A DNA stretch of 64,000 bases from Maratus speciosus (Eukaryota > Arthropoda > Arachnida > Araneae > Salticidae). Below are positions 11,501 to 22,834 of the stretch, one piece after another. Within the stretch, counting starts at the first letter, position 1. Each line of letters opens with the position of its first letter. The translations under genes were made by a program, and so were the position numbers. The notes under the pieces are model-generated. The model was not told the DNA's origin and ran no database searches. It was given only the letters and a program-made list of their open reading frames with translations. The stretch spans positions 198,960,559 to 199,024,558 of the forward strand of contig OZ010788.1 of the NCBI GenBank assembly GCA_963932465.1, in the 5' to 3' direction.

Positions 11501-14500
11501 TCCTTTCCGAACTACGAGTACATTTAAATATTTTCGACCCCCTTTCTTAGAGTTCCTTTGAACTTAACGAGCTCCCGTAAGCTGCGGAGTGGAACGAAGG
11601 AAATGAACAAATTAGCAATTCTGAAGCTTTTGAATGTTTTGCAAAAGATTTGACATGACTGGAGCAGCAGAAAGACTGGTGAACTAATAATATTAAAGAA
11701 CTCTGTGATAGCATTTCAAAGCAAAGGCAATCGAAACTGCGACAAACAAAACATTTTTTCAGACCCTTGTTATACTTGTAAAAGGTACTTAATTTCAAAA
11801 TTAAAATTCAGGTAATTTATTTTTGTTTCTATTTTGCTATTGCTTTATTTTTATTAAGCACTTGTTACCATAATATGAAATATTGCATATATTTCTTCTT
11901 AATCTTAAAATTGAAGCATTCTCGATTATCCGAAAATTTCGATTTTCCGAAAGAGGGTCGGTCCCAATTACTTTGGATAATCGAGTTTCTACTGTACTAT
12001 ATTTTGACAGACAGTTGTAATGTAGCAATATCATTACTGAGATAAAGCAGTGTCCAATAAGAAAGGTGTTTATTTTGTAATTCTACACTACTTTTCTCCG
12101 AAAATCACATTGAAATGAACAGATGTTTTGCTCATATTAGCCATAATCCTGCTTTTGTAGCTTGTAAAAAATATGAAAATCTTAATATAGTTTAAATAAT
12201 GGACCATTCTTATAGTGTAAATAGCTCGTTTTAATCATGCTCGTCCCTGTGGCAGAATTTTTTTAAGCTTTCTGCGACAAGCCTTATTAGCAGCAAAAAT
12301 TTTCTGTAACATATTTTTTAATAGTAAACTAAACTTTAACTTTATACTTTTTTTTAAAAACTTTATACCGAAGAACTAATATTTTATTAACCAGTTATTA
12401 TATGTTTTTGATATGGCCTTATCTGTTTTTAAACTGCATGTAGAACCCCCCCCCCCCCCCCCTAAATTGAGTGAATTAGCATTAGAGGAATTATTTAGCA
12501 TATTTGCAGTAATCTATAATAAAAATAATTTCCCATTTCTTTTCTTAAGATTTGTTGATTGAGTATGAGGTTAATTTGCTGCAATTTCTAGCAATGCACC
12601 ACAGATTTGAAAACTATAATTAGATCAATTTATTCATTGGGGAGGGGAGAGGCACTGCACACGTATGCTTAATTATTTCAAATAATTAAAATCTAAATTA
12701 ATATGTTCATTTACATATTTAATTTTTCTCCTTGGTAGATGTTGAGTATAAGGTCATTCTTATTCTTGGTACAAATAAAATTACTAAACATTTGTTTTCA
12801 CCTAGTTAATTGAAAGCCAATTTTTCAGAAACCTGTTATTATGTTTTCAAAACATAATTACATAATTAAATAGAGTTATTTAGTTGCATTAAAAATTTAG
12901 TCTTGTAGGAACTTCTAATGGAATTTTATTAACTGTAATACTTTTTACTGTTAATGAAAATAATAATTTTAAAAAAATATTTCTGTCAGCTACGGCTAGT
13001 GGTTCCAGGATGAAAAATTTCTTCAAGGGGCCCTTCCCTTTCTGCGACCTTGTCGCTGCATTTCTGCCATGAGGATGCTCGTAATAGATGAGTTCAACTT
13101 ATATTGATTATTTAGCTTATAAAGAGCTAATGTATGGTAAAAAGTGCCTGTAATCAGATACTTATACCAGAAAAAAAAGGACTGATTACTAATAAGGAGG
13201 AACCACCCTGTTCCCTTACAAATCTGTGTTGTTAGCTGATGATTAGTAAAAGGATTCTGAGTATTGTGAATTTATTTCATTTTGAATTAAAACTCTTTAT
13301 AAAGTATTTTATATTGACTAATTATTGGAGCCCTATGTATCTTTTGAAACATAAAAGTATAAACCATTTACAATAACAAGATTTGATTGATTGTTGATTT
13401 TGTGTTACCATTGATTGATTTTTTTATTTATGACATAAATACTTTCTAGGTTTAAGTGAGGTGCAGGTTTTCTTTCCTCACAGTCTATCATTTATTGTCA
13501 TTTCCTTACAATTATTTTTTCAATCAATAAAACACTATGTAATAAACTAACAACTATTTTATAAATTTGATTTGTGGAGAAAAACAGCAATTGTGAATCT
13601 GCTAATGTAAGCTATGGATATAATTCAGAATGTAATTTTATACATCTACTAACTCATGAATGAATAAAAAACATCCTAAGCAACTTTGCTATATAGTCAG
13701 AGTGCTACACGACCAAAATAAGGTGAAAACTGCAAATCGTGATAAGAATATACCGCTTGGTGAGTATCTACTTTATGTTAATACAATGTATTTCAGAGGG
13801 GGAGGCATCGCGAAAAGTTGTGGGTATTCAAGATGGCTACTATGGCATACCCCCATTAACACTTTCTGTCATAGTTGCCATCATTCAAAATGGCGCCATT
13901 TTCTGAATTTTCTTACTATACATCATATGAATGTGTGTTTCAGGTCAATTTCGATGGTTTTAACGTCAAAAATATCTTTTTAACACTTTCTGTCATAGTT
14001 GAAGGAGTTTATGAATTCAGTTTGTCTGTCTGTCTGCTTGCCGTTCCATGCTTAAACTCGCTTAAATTCACGTAGATTGCCATGTAATTTATATGTTATT
14101 GAAGTTTACAATAACATGTTCGGAAAAAAATTTGAAGTGTATAGCTTTTACAGTCCGTTTACAGGACCCTCAAAAGAATTCCATTACGTTATTGTCTATT
14201 AGTCCGGGTGCTACGGTTGAGAAAAAGCAAATCGTGATAAGAATATACCGATTGGTGAGTATCTACTTTATATTAATACAACGCATTTCAGAGGGGGAGG
14301 CATCGCGTAAAATCGTGGGAATTCAAGATGGTGGCTGTTATTCAAAATGGCGTCATTTTCTGAATTTTCTTACTATCCATCATTTGAATGTGTGTTTCAG
14401 GTCGATTTCGATCGTTTTAAGCCCAAAAATTTCGTTTTTAACACTTTCTGTCATAGTTGAATGGATTTATGATATCAATTTGTCTGTTTGTCTGTCTGTC

Positions 14501-17500
14501 TGTTTGTCGTTCCACGTTCTAACTCGCTTAAATTCACCCAGATTGTCATGTAATGTATATATGTTATTAAAGTTTACAATAACAAGTTCCAAATAAAAAT
14601 TGAAGTGTATAGCTTTTATAGTCCGTTTACAGGACCCTCAAAAGAATTCCATTACGCTATTGTCTGTTACTCCGGGTTCTACGGTTGAGAAAACAGCAAA
14701 TCGTGATAAGAATATACCGATTGGTCAGTATCTACTCTATATTAATACAATGCATTTCAGAGAGGGAGGCATCGCGTAAAGTCCTGGGAATTCAAGATGG
14801 CGGCTGTTATTCAAAATGGCGTCATTTTCTGATTTTTCTTAGTATCCATCATATAAATGTGTGTTTCAGGTCGACTTCGATGTTTTTAACATCAAAAATT
14901 TCGTTTTTAATATTTTTCGTCATAGTTGAATGAGTTTATGAATTCAGTTTGTCTGTTTGCCTCTTTGCCATTCCATGCTCTAACTCGCTTAAATTTACTC
15001 AGATTGTCATGTAATTTATGTATGTTATTGAAGTTTACAATAACATGTTCTGAATAAAAAGGAAGTGTATAGGTTTTATAGTCCATTTACAGGGCCCTCA
15101 AAAGAATTTCATTACGTTATTGTATTAATGCGAGTGTTACGGTTGAGAAAACTGCATATCGTGAGAAGAATATACCGATTGGTGAGTATCTACTTTATAT
15201 TAATACCATCCATATGAGAAGAGGAGACATCGCGTAAAGTCCTGGGAATTCAAAATGGCGTCATTTTCTGATTTTTCTTACTATCCATCATATAAATGTG
15301 TGCTTCAGGTCGATATCGATGTTTTCGACATCAAAAATTTCGTTTTTAATACTTTCCACCATAAATGAACGAGTTTATGAATTCAGTTTGTCTGTCTGCT
15401 TGCCATTCCATGCTCTAACTCGCTTAAATTTACTCAGATTCTCATGTAGTTTATGTATGTTATTGAAGTTTACAATAACATGTTCTGAATGAAAATTGAA
15501 GTGTATAGCTTTTACAGTCCGTTTACAGGACCCTCAAAAGATTTCCATTACGTTATTGTCTAATAGTGTAGGAAACTACATAGCGTGAGAAGAATATACT
15601 GATTGGTGAGTATCTACTTTATATTAATACAATCCATATAAGATGGGAAGGAATCGCGTCAAGTCGTAGGAATTCAAGATTGCGGCTGTTATTCAAAATT
15701 GCGTCATTTTCTGGAATTCTTGTAATTTTCATACTATTCATCGTATAAAAGTATATTTGATGTAAAATGTATGTTCAAAATCTGTAAAAATAAGTGTGGC
15801 TGTAGAAAGGTTAGACTTTCTTGCACATTATTGTGCAACTTCAAAAACAAATGTGAGAAATATAATGATACAAAGTGAAGTTTTTATATTCTCTAACTTT
15901 AAATGTAACATGCAATATTTTTAATATCTTGTATAATTAAGGTATTAATAAAAATGCAATTTTTTATTTGTTTATTCCTTTCATTTTCCTCACTATAAAA
16001 TACAAAAACACTTTAATAATTGTTCTATTTTCATTTTAAGCGTATTTCTGATATTAAAAAGGGAATTTTTGCAGTTTAAAAATATCGAAATTTACATTAT
16101 AGACACTTTTATATGATGTATAGGTATAAAAATGCAAACAATTTTGAATAACAGCCGCCATCTTGAATTCCTATGAATTTGCAAGATGCCTCAACTTCTT
16201 ATATGCTTTGTATTAATATGAAGTAGATACTGATTATTCAGGATATCTTTATCACAAAATGCAGTTTTTTCATACCTAGCAGCTCCACTAATAATAGTTG
16301 ATTTAACTGATGATTTTTATAGAATTTATACACGAGTTACACACACACATATTCTTTTTTTGGTGTGTCACTGGAAATAAACGATAAATACCATGCACAC
16401 CTTATTCTATTGTAAGTATAGTATCGTGTAGTGCACTTCACTGATGTGTGCCAATTTGAATGTATTTTAGAGAGTATAACATGAGTAAACACATTCCAAA
16501 CGATTTCCCCTTCCATAGACAATAACGTAATGGAATTCTTTTGAGGGTCCTGTAAACGGACTATAAAACCTACACGCTTGAATTTTTATTTGGAACATTT
16601 TATTGTAAGCTCCAATAACATATATAAATTACATGACAATCTGAGGGAGTTTAAGCGAGTAGTGACATTTAAGCGAGTTAGAGCATGGAATGGCAAGCAG
16701 ACAGACAGACAAACAGACAAACTTAATTCATAAACTCATTCAACTATGGTGGAAAGTATTAAAAACGAAATTTTTGATGTTAAAAACATCGAAATCGACC
16801 TGAAACACACATTCATAATATATGATAGATAGTAAGAAAATTGAGAAAATGACGCCATTTTGAATAACAGTTGCATCTTGAATTCCTACGATTTTACATG
16901 ATGCCTCTCCCTCTCATATGGATTGTATTGATATAAAGTAGATACTCACTAATCGATATGTTCTTCTCACGATTTGCAGTTTTCTCAACAGCAGCACACG
17001 CATTAATAGACAATAACGTAATGGAATTCTTTTGAGGGCTCTGTAAACGGACTATAAAACCTATACACTTAATTTTTATTCGGAACATGTTATTGTAAAC
17101 TTCAATAACATACCTAAATTACATGGCAATCCGAGTGAATTTAAGCGAGTTAGGGCATGGGAGGGCAAGCCGACAGACAGGCAAACCAACAGACAAACTG
17201 AATTCATAAACCCATTCAACTATGACGAGAAAGTGTTAAAAAGATATTTTTGATGTTAAAACCATCGAAATCGACCTGAAACACACATTCATATGATGGA
17301 TGATAGTAAGAAAATTCAGAAAATGACGCCATTTTGAATAACAGCCACCATCTTGAATTCCCACGGCTTTATGCGATGTCTCCCCCTCTGAAATGCATTG
17401 TATTAATATAAAGTAGATACTCACCAATTGGTGTATTCTTATCACAATTTGCTGTTTTCTCAACCGTAGCACCCGGACCAATAGACAATAATGTAATGGA

Positions 17501-20430
17501 ATTCTTTTGAGGGTCCTGTAAGCGGACTGTAAAAGCTATACACTTCATTTTTTTTCCGAACATGTTATTGTAAATTTCAATAACATATAAATTACATGAC
17601 AATCTGAATGAATTTAAGCGAGTAGTGATATTTAAGCGAGTTTAAGCATGGAATGACAAGCAGACAGACAGACAAACTGATATCATAAACCCATTCAACT
17701 ATGTTAGAAAGTGTTAAACAGATATTTTTGATGTTAAAACTCGAAATCGACCTGAAACACACATTCATATGATGTATAGTAAGAAAATTCAGAAAATAAT
17801 GCCATTTTGAATAACAGCCGCCATCTTGAATATCCACGACTTTTCGCGATGCCTCCCCCTCTGAAATGCATTGTATTAACATAAAGTAGATACTCACCAA
17901 GCGGTATATTCTTATCACGATTTGCTGTTTTCTCTACCGTAGCACCCGGACTATATAATAATTGTGTTCCTGATGGTTTCTTGAAAATTTTGGAATTCCA
18001 TTTTATCTTTATAAATGTAAAGGGTTTGCATAATGTCTTTCACTCATGTTTGTAGTAAAATTATATGCAAAAAAAAAAAAAAGTCTTCAATTGTGCTTTT
18101 GCATCTAAGTTTAAACTGATATTTTGAGAAAAAAGAAAATGTTATAATTTATGCTTCCCATGAATTTGAAATAGCTTCTTCAAGATCTGTAATGCATAAA
18201 TATTTCTTGCCATTTATATAAAAATAGTACATAATCACGCTCCATTCATTTTTTTTATATATAATGTTTATATCGTACAATCAAGGTGCCTAATCAAATA
18301 GTGTGGTATTGTTATGACCGAACCACTTCTTCATGGCTTTTGAGATACAATACGATGCATTATCTTGTTGAAAAATTATCTTTTCCCTTACTAAAAGTGA
18401 CTATATGCCAAAACTAAAATTTGTGTTTATAAAATACAAGGGGTACACTTTTATTTTCTTATTAACAATAACTAGATTAGCCTTGCCGTACTTTAAGCTG
18501 AAACAGCAACCCAAACCCAACTCATCCTCTTATTTTGGTGACTTTATGCAATGTGTGTGTGTGTGCGTGCATTTGTTTCTACTCCTCTACACATCATACA
18601 TAATTAACTTATAACCTCAGGCAGGTGAAAAGTTCAATCTTGATGTGCTTAAAGTTATATATGGTAACACTGGCCTGATTTTTGGAGGAATAGAAATGTT
18701 AAATGGAACTGTCAAAATAGAGAAAGAAAGATGATTCAGGATGCCCAGTGACCTCAGATTGGATTAATTTAGTTCATTTTTCTAAGATGATGAACTTAAT
18801 TCAGCATATAGTTGCTTTTAAGAGATGAAAAATCCATTTTCCAACCCCTCAAAAGCTATAAAAAATGAGCACAGTGCAATTGTGAATTTTTTTATGTAAA
18901 TGGCAAGCAATATTCATGTATTACAGATCTTATTAAGTATCAAAGTCGTTCCAAGCATGCCAAATTGCATGGATGAGTGTCTTCAAAATAAAGATGGTTT
19001 CTTTTTTTATTAAAACTGTGTCGATATGAACTTATGAGCAGTTTATTAAAATTATGACCGCTGAAAATTTTTAATGATTTTTCTTCATATATCTCTAATA
19101 AAAAAAGTAGGTAATGCTGCTGCTGCTACTGTTGTAATTGCAGTTATTTGACCAGGGTTCTTTCTCAGCTTACGTTAAAAACTATTGCATATAAAAATAT
19201 TAAAATTCATGATTACACACTGAAGCATGGTTTTTAAATCTGAGAATTGTTTTAAGCACTATTTAATCTTTAAGTCAATTAAAATAATTCAGATAAAAAA
19301 GTTTTATAGGATCAAAAATTTCATAATTTAACTGTTTTTTGCAGGTACGTATTAGATTAGATTGTGATGTGAATTTTTAAATAACAATTTTTGTTCTTAA
19401 TTCGTCTAATTTTTTAAGTTTTTTTTCCATCAAAATTTCATTACCTGAATAGATTTATTTCATATTTTAGAAAAGTAATTTTTTAACCTATTGCTTCCAG
19501 ATTTAAAAGAAAGCACAAATAACATTTTCAAAAATTATTTCATATAAAAGTTTTCTATCTTTTTTAATATTCACGTTTTAATATATTTTTAATTATTACA
19601 TGCAAAAGCATTTAATGGTGAAAATTACATCATACTTAAAAAAATTTTCTTACAGTGCCTAAAAGAAAACTTTTCTCAAAGATTTTGTTACAAAATTCCC
19701 AGAGGCTGTGGCATTTTGACACAAGCTGAAATGTGTGATAGATCTTACTTAATCAATCATGAAAACAGCCATCAGCTGTTGTGGTAGATGAGGGGAAACC
19801 AAAGAATCTCAGATTCAAAGGGTATGGCAAACCAGTTTAAAGAAGATTACTACGAGCTGTTATAATATTCAATCTTCTGTAATCGAGTATAACTTATAAA
19901 AATAAGCTTTAGATTACAAATACATATTATATGGTGTTTATTAATTCTTAGATCTGTATAAAAATTTGTTTCTTTACAATGTTTAGTGTATTTATAATTT
20001 TGGTCAGGCCTGTAGAACAACATAGGTGTAAGTGATCTGATTGAAATTAACACGATACAGTGTAAATATCAAAAATTTATTTACACAGATTAATTAAAAA
20101 CTATATGCATAATAATTTCTGCTAAAACATAAATTGTGACATACTAGTGATTCCATATTTCTGAAATAAAAATTTAAATAATTTTTTTCACATCTTGCTT
20201 TTGAAATTACAGAAATGCGTGACAAAAAAAAATTCAAAGTCAAAGATATTGATGCTGTGGCAGATGAAGTCTCTGTGTCAGATAATGATGTCAAAGATGA
20301 AGTGACAGATGAAGCTTCTGTGTCGGATACTGATCAAGCAGAAGGAACTAACGATGATGCTTCACCATCTGAAATTGAAGACTTGGACAGTGCTCTTTCA
20401 GAGCAAAAAAATGGCACAGCTGAAAGCTGA
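3961..20430 (+). CDS. NSUN2: NSUN2, RNA (cytosine-5) methyltransferase, C-terminal exons (5' partial)
   Basis: NSUN2 methylates cytosine-5 in tRNAs and other RNAs, using S-adenosylmethionine, mainly in the nucleus. The window holds the last five recognised exons: 3961-4038, 5253-5391, 7655-7694, 7779-7903 and 20213-20430. They join in frame (phases 0, 1, 0, 1) into 199 residues plus TGA. Recognisable blocks are IINTGVRIL, YRLTQEGISTILPF, ELCGWKGNQTIRCYVPK and RAHYLRIVGYDV, which follow the human protein's order (NTGIKV, RLAQEGIYTLYPF, LCGWRGKASIRTFVPK, HYLRMMGLEV). The Rossmann-fold catalytic domain and its two cysteines lie upstream, outside the window. The last exon encodes an acidic, Ser/Asp/Glu-rich tail, as in other NSUN2 proteins. 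The fourth intron is 12.3 kb and full of repeats. All donors and acceptors are GT-AG. The family is certain; orthology rests on this C-terminal region only. Confidence 0.92.
4114..4887. mobile_element. hAT-like TIR element, family CAGGGTGTCTACAGAA, copy 1
   Basis: Terminal inverted repeats CAGGGTGTCTACAGAA (4114) and its complement ending at 4887. Inside each end are short repeated CCCTGATTT and TCAGGGAA modules. It has no transposase. The duplicated target is unclear (TTTACC appears on both sides with a one- or two-base shift). It lies in the intron after the first visible NSUN2 exon. Superfamily is inferred from the CAGGG ends. Confidence 0.7.
5253..5391 (+). CDS. NSUN2: NSUN2 coding exon (GIS...LLPV)
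   Basis: The acceptor is TTTAATTTTAG and the donor GTCG|GTAAGT. The length is 139 bases, leaving phase 1. It continues QE|GISTILPFMHKR and includes the NEYPPHSSFSTEFQK segment, equivalent to the human QENPFFRKLSSE region. Confidence 0.92.
5538..5578. repeat. Poly-T tract
   Basis: About forty uninterrupted T residues within an NSUN2 intron. It may be the A tail of a minus-strand retroposed copy, but no body could be recognised beside it. Confidence 0.85.
6083..7549 (-). mobile_element. Non-autonomous Helitron, copy 1
   Basis: Read on the - strand the element begins TCCTTCTATATATAAAA and ends with a GC hairpin (GGGGGCAGAGCCCCC) followed by CTAG, inserted between A and T. These are the hallmarks of a Helitron: 5' TC, 3' hairpin plus CTRR, and AT target. 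It is 1467 bp with no Rep/helicase. The copy at 22835-23519 shares both termini. A smaller inverted repeat lies inside at 6740-6929. Confidence 0.75.
6740..6929. repeat. Foldback element inside the Helitron
   Basis: TTGGCGCAATTTTTTTCTGA near 6759 is answered by the inverse TCGGAAAAAAATTGCGCCAA ending near 6907. The outer ends CACAGATGTCA and TGACATTTGTG also pair. It is a MITE-sized insertion or an internal palindrome of the Helitron. Confidence 0.6.
7655..7694 (+). CDS. NSUN2: NSUN2 coding exon (40 bases)
   Basis: A small exon between TTATTTCCAG and the donor GG|GTACCA. It completes the split Glu codon and encodes ESGCLVLCYIGNK, the beta-strand equivalent to KGSIVLKYEP in the human protein. 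The donor is a weak match but phase and homology require it. Confidence 0.88.
7779..7903 (+). CDS. NSUN2: NSUN2 coding exon (LCGWKG block)
   Basis: The acceptor is TTATTAACAG and the donor TATG|GTAAGT. The length is 125 bases. It encodes EEDEFGIELCGWKGNQ then the CYVPK and HYLRIVGYDVTEY blocks, the best conserved part of the visible protein. Confidence 0.93.
8499..8531. repeat. Poly-A tract
   Basis: More than thirty A residues in the last NSUN2 intron, with no recognised body before it. Confidence 0.8.
9646..10142. mobile_element. hAT-like element (TAGTATTGCC ends)
   Basis: Inverted ends AGTATTGCCAGGTGCCCC (9647) and GGGACACCTGGCAATACT (ending 10141). They are flanked by 8-bp duplications CTCACAAT (9638-9645) and CTTACAAT (10143-10150), one mismatch. 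An inner palindrome, GCTCCAAATGCTCTGGACAC near 9982 and its complement near 10093, strengthens the foldback. There is no transposase. TIR type and 8-bp duplication fit hAT. Confidence 0.75.
10231..10963. mobile_element. hAT-like TIR element, family CAGGGTGTCTACAGAA, copy 2
   Basis: The ends CAGGGGTCTACAGAATC and TTCTGTAGACACTG are decayed versions of the copy at 4114-4887. The interior is the same sequence in the opposite orientation: the stretch with GTTATTAACAATGGAAATCA-like sequence lies at the right here and at the left in copy 1. Many TCAGGGAA modules are present. Confidence 0.7.
11359..11994. mobile_element. Pogo/Tigger-type element with transposase remnant
   Basis: The ends CAGTAGAACCTCTTTTAACC and GGATAATCGAGTTTCTACTG are inverted and flanked by TA on both sides. 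Codons in the + direction near 11600-11760, through stops, give SEAFECFAKDLT then LEQQKDW. This resembles the C-terminal acidic region of Tigger/jerky-type proteins (WLEQQ motif). The element is 636 bp, internally deleted and non-functional. Confidence 0.7.
12446..12462. repeat. Poly-C tract
   Basis: Seventeen C residues within the last NSUN2 intron. Confidence 0.9.
13650..15760 (+). repeat. ~470-bp repeat family, five tandem units (direct arm)
   Basis: Units can be aligned on the phrase GATAAGAATATACCG, present near 13740, 14230, 14702, 15160 (variant) and 15582 (variant), giving periods of about 490, 470, 458 and 422 bases. Each unit runs through GGTGAGTATCTACTTTAT, AAGATGGCGGCTGTTATTC, GTGTGTTTCAGGTCGA, GTCTGTCTGTCTGCTTGCC, ACTCGCTTAAATT and CCGTTTACAGGACCCTCAAA. 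Long open frames up to 167 codons cross the units but differ between copies and look like no known protein. Confidence 0.85.
16140..17960 (-). repeat. ~470-bp repeat family, four units (inverted arm)
   Basis: The same unit is present as its reverse complement. Anchor phrases equivalent to TCTTATCACGATTTGCTG lie near 16245, 16960, 17430 and 17910. The first inverted unit carries an extra block at about 16310-16520 that also occurs at 40975-41070. With the direct arm this makes a roughly 4.3-kb inverted repeat with a ~380-base unmatched centre. Confidence 0.85.
19090..19400 (+). repeat. Diverged dispersed repeat, copy 1
   Basis: This stretch aligns with 26040-26330: a GCTGCTGCTGC run, TTTCTCAGCTTA, ACTATTGCATATAAAAA, TCTGAGAATTGTTTTA and AGATTAGATTGTGATG occur in the same order. 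There is no coding capacity. One copy lies in the NSUN2 intron and one in the intergenic region. Confidence 0.55.
20213..20430 (+). CDS. NSUN2: NSUN2 terminal coding exon
   Basis: The first two bases complete a Glu codon split by the intron. The frame then reads MRDKKKFKVKDIDAV followed by two internal near-repeats (DEVSVSDND / DEASVSDTD) and ends in NGTAES-stop at 20430. The tail is strongly acidic and predicted disordered, as expected for the NSUN2 C terminus. Confidence 0.9.
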
Positions 20431-20457
20431 CAGTAATTGTTTTCTTTTATATACAAA

Positions 20458-20463
20458 AATAAA
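20458..20463 (+). terminator. NSUN2 poly(A) signal
   Basis: AATAAA lies 28 bases after the stop codon, giving a very short 3' UTR. No stronger signal appears before the transposon that starts at 20653. Confidence 0.65.
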
Positions 20464-20652
20464 TTGTATATTATTTATACATTGCATTCTTTTGAATCTT
20501 TATCACACACAAATTATAGTTCCATGGTGATGCTGCCTGGTTTTCCTTTCTTGCCAAGTTGGGGGAAAGATGATTTACCTGCAATTAAAATACAGATATT
20601 ATAAGGACAGCGCATATAAAAAATTGTACACTTTTTTACTATCATTTTAAAA

Positions 20653-21556
20653 CAGGGTGTCTACAGAATCTGGAAAAGTCAGGGAACTTTGTAAAAATAT
20701 TCGGAAATTAGTCTATATATGAAAATATTTTCATTTTCACCTTGCAGGGTTCCTACACAATTCTGTAAAAAAAATTCCCAGACTTTTCCAGGTTTTCCCT
20801 GACTTTATTCAAAAATTTCCCTGACCTTTTTCAGTAAAAATTCAGCTTATTGTTGTAAAACCCTTCACAATGGACTTTAATCTAGATAAATGCTAGAAAA
20901 AAAGTATGTGCTGTATGAATTTCTGATTTTTTAATTGTTTTTCATATTGTTATATAGTTTGCATAAATTTTATATAAAAATTTTAGAACGACAATAATAG
21001 AAATTCTGATGGAAGTAGTACATCAAAAATTCCCTGACTTTTTGTCTAAATTTTTGAATTCCCTGACCCATAGGAACCCTGCCTTGCCAACGAGAGTGAT
21101 TCGTCTATTTTATATACCATATTTTTTCACGTGCTGATTAGTCTTTTCCAATATTTTATAAAAAATGCACACGGTATGAGATTTTGATATTTAACACAAA
21201 TTAAAATGATCAGAAAATGATAGATTAACATAACCTGACCAGGTTGCCAGCTTAATGCAATTTAGCTATCCCGTCAGATGTAGATATGTGTCTTAGAATT
21301 TAACATTTTTCACAAAATGAGAAAATTTTGTGATATCCATCGGCCACTATATGAAGTTGTTGGACTAAGTTTTGAGTTCGGATTTATAAAACTGTCAACC
21401 AATACTTTTTTTTTTTTTCCTCCCAAATGAGATATTAGCAAGCTGGAAAAGTGTGTCATACGAGGAAACAGCATACATGAATAAATTCCATCCGTATGTG
21501 TATTGTCAATAAGGGAAATAAATCTGATAATAGGGGAACTTTTTTTTGAGACCCTG
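20653..21556. mobile_element. hAT-like TIR element, family CAGGGTGTCTACAGAA, copy 3
   Basis: The left end CAGGGTGTCTACAGAATC matches copies 1 and 2; the right end AGACCCTG is eroded. The interior shares TATACCATATTTTTTCACGTG and TATATGAAGTTGTTGGACT with copy 2. A second element (20745-21081) has inserted into it. It starts about 190 bases after the NSUN2 poly(A) signal. Confidence 0.7.
20745..21081. mobile_element. Nested TIR element (CAGGGTTCCTA ends)
   Basis: The ends CAGGGTTCCTACACAATTCT and GACCCATAGGAACCCTG are inverted. CCTTG is duplicated at 20740-20744 and 21082-21086, and sibling copies of the host element read straight through CACCTTGC at this point, proving the insertion. Inside are several CCCTGACTTTT modules. 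It is 337 bp and carries no protein. Confidence 0.75.
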
Positions 21557-22834
21557 TAAAAAAAATTGATAAATGTACTTTTTAATTGGTAGTTGTGTTA
21601 ACCCATGCTTTCTTGTTACACTCATGAAACTTTTATAGGAGGAAGTGCTGAAATATGTTAAATTCATTAAGCATATTGCATTATCTGAAAGAAATAATTT
21701 CTCAATTCCTTGTCCTTTGAGGCTACTTCACTTGCTTGAAAACACCCGCTCGCTAATGTTATATTCCTTATGGAAGAAATTTTTTAAGTTTACATTTCAA
21801 TAATTTTTTTTAATAGCTGTGGTTGATCTCTACAAAGGCCGGTTTTTGCTTTAAGTGAGGGTACTTTACTTTCACTTTTGAAACCAGTTCAAAAAGTAAA
21901 AGTAATCTAATTTAAAAAAAAAAAAAAAATTAAAAACAGCCTTTGTAGAATCTCAGATAATCAATGCAAAAATATTATCTAAAAATATTGAAATGCAAAC
22001 GAGATATTTTAAAAATTTTCTTCCATAAGATTAACATTAGCGAGCAAGTGTTTCTGCATGAATGAAGTAGCCTCTTAATGCCTTATTTGCTAATACATTT
22101 AAAAACCATAGATGTAGATGCTTTCTTTGTACTCTTTAAAAAAAAAAAAAAATATGGAGTGACTCACTTTACAAAATACAATGCATTCAAATAAATATTT
22201 AAAAACTTAGAATCTTAATTTTAGGAAGTTACATTTCCACTTTTAAAAATTACCTCATTCTGTGGGAAAACATAACTTTCCTTTATAAAGCTCATTTTTT
22301 TTTCTAAAATTACAATGTAATTTTCATTCAATCTGTGCTGAATTTAGATATGCTTATGAAAATTCAATTTCAATATTTATTTTAATTCGTTGTCATCATT
22401 CATTGGGGGAGTTTTAATTTGTTTTAAATATAGCTATTTAGCCATTGTTTTTCAAAAACAAATTTCCCCATGTTTTTACTAGATTAATAGAAATTGCTCA
22501 TATTTCTTCTTTGATTTTCAAGGAGAAATGTTTTTTTAATTAAATCACATTCTAATGAAATATGACAGTTGTATCTAGGGATGCACCGAATAGTAATTTT
22601 AGCCAAATACAGAATATTCAACATACAGGAAAACCAAATACAGAATAGTAAATATTCGGCTAGCCGGATACTTTTATATTCCAAAGTTTAAATTTTAAAA
22701 CAATTTTACATTAAATTTAACATATAACTCCAATTTGATAAACGGATCTTTTTACAAGTAAAATTAACATTAAAAAAAAGAAATCTGCTTTGAGATTTTA
22801 TTTAGGAAGAGTTATAAAACTTTTTTTTAATTAA

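Larger units (their letters stand above)
7904..20212 (+). other. Last NSUN2 intron, 12.3 kb
   Basis: Bounded by GTAAGT at 7904 and TTGAAATTACAG ending at 20212. It contains nested DNA transposons (9569-11994) and the inverted ~470-bp repeat array (13650-17960). In 7920-9540 and 12000-13640 I see only AT-rich sequence with A, T and C homopolymers. In 17960-20210 there is AT-rich sequence with a short TG run near 18550 and a repeat copy at 19090-19390. Confidence 0.8.

Noticed and set aside
14093..14596. 167-codon protein
   Set aside because: It crosses two units of the ~470-bp repeat; other units break the frame at different places and no domain is visible.
18536..18570. Functional TG-rich regulatory tract
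   Set aside because: A short dinucleotide run typical of microsatellites, with nothing else to suggest a role.
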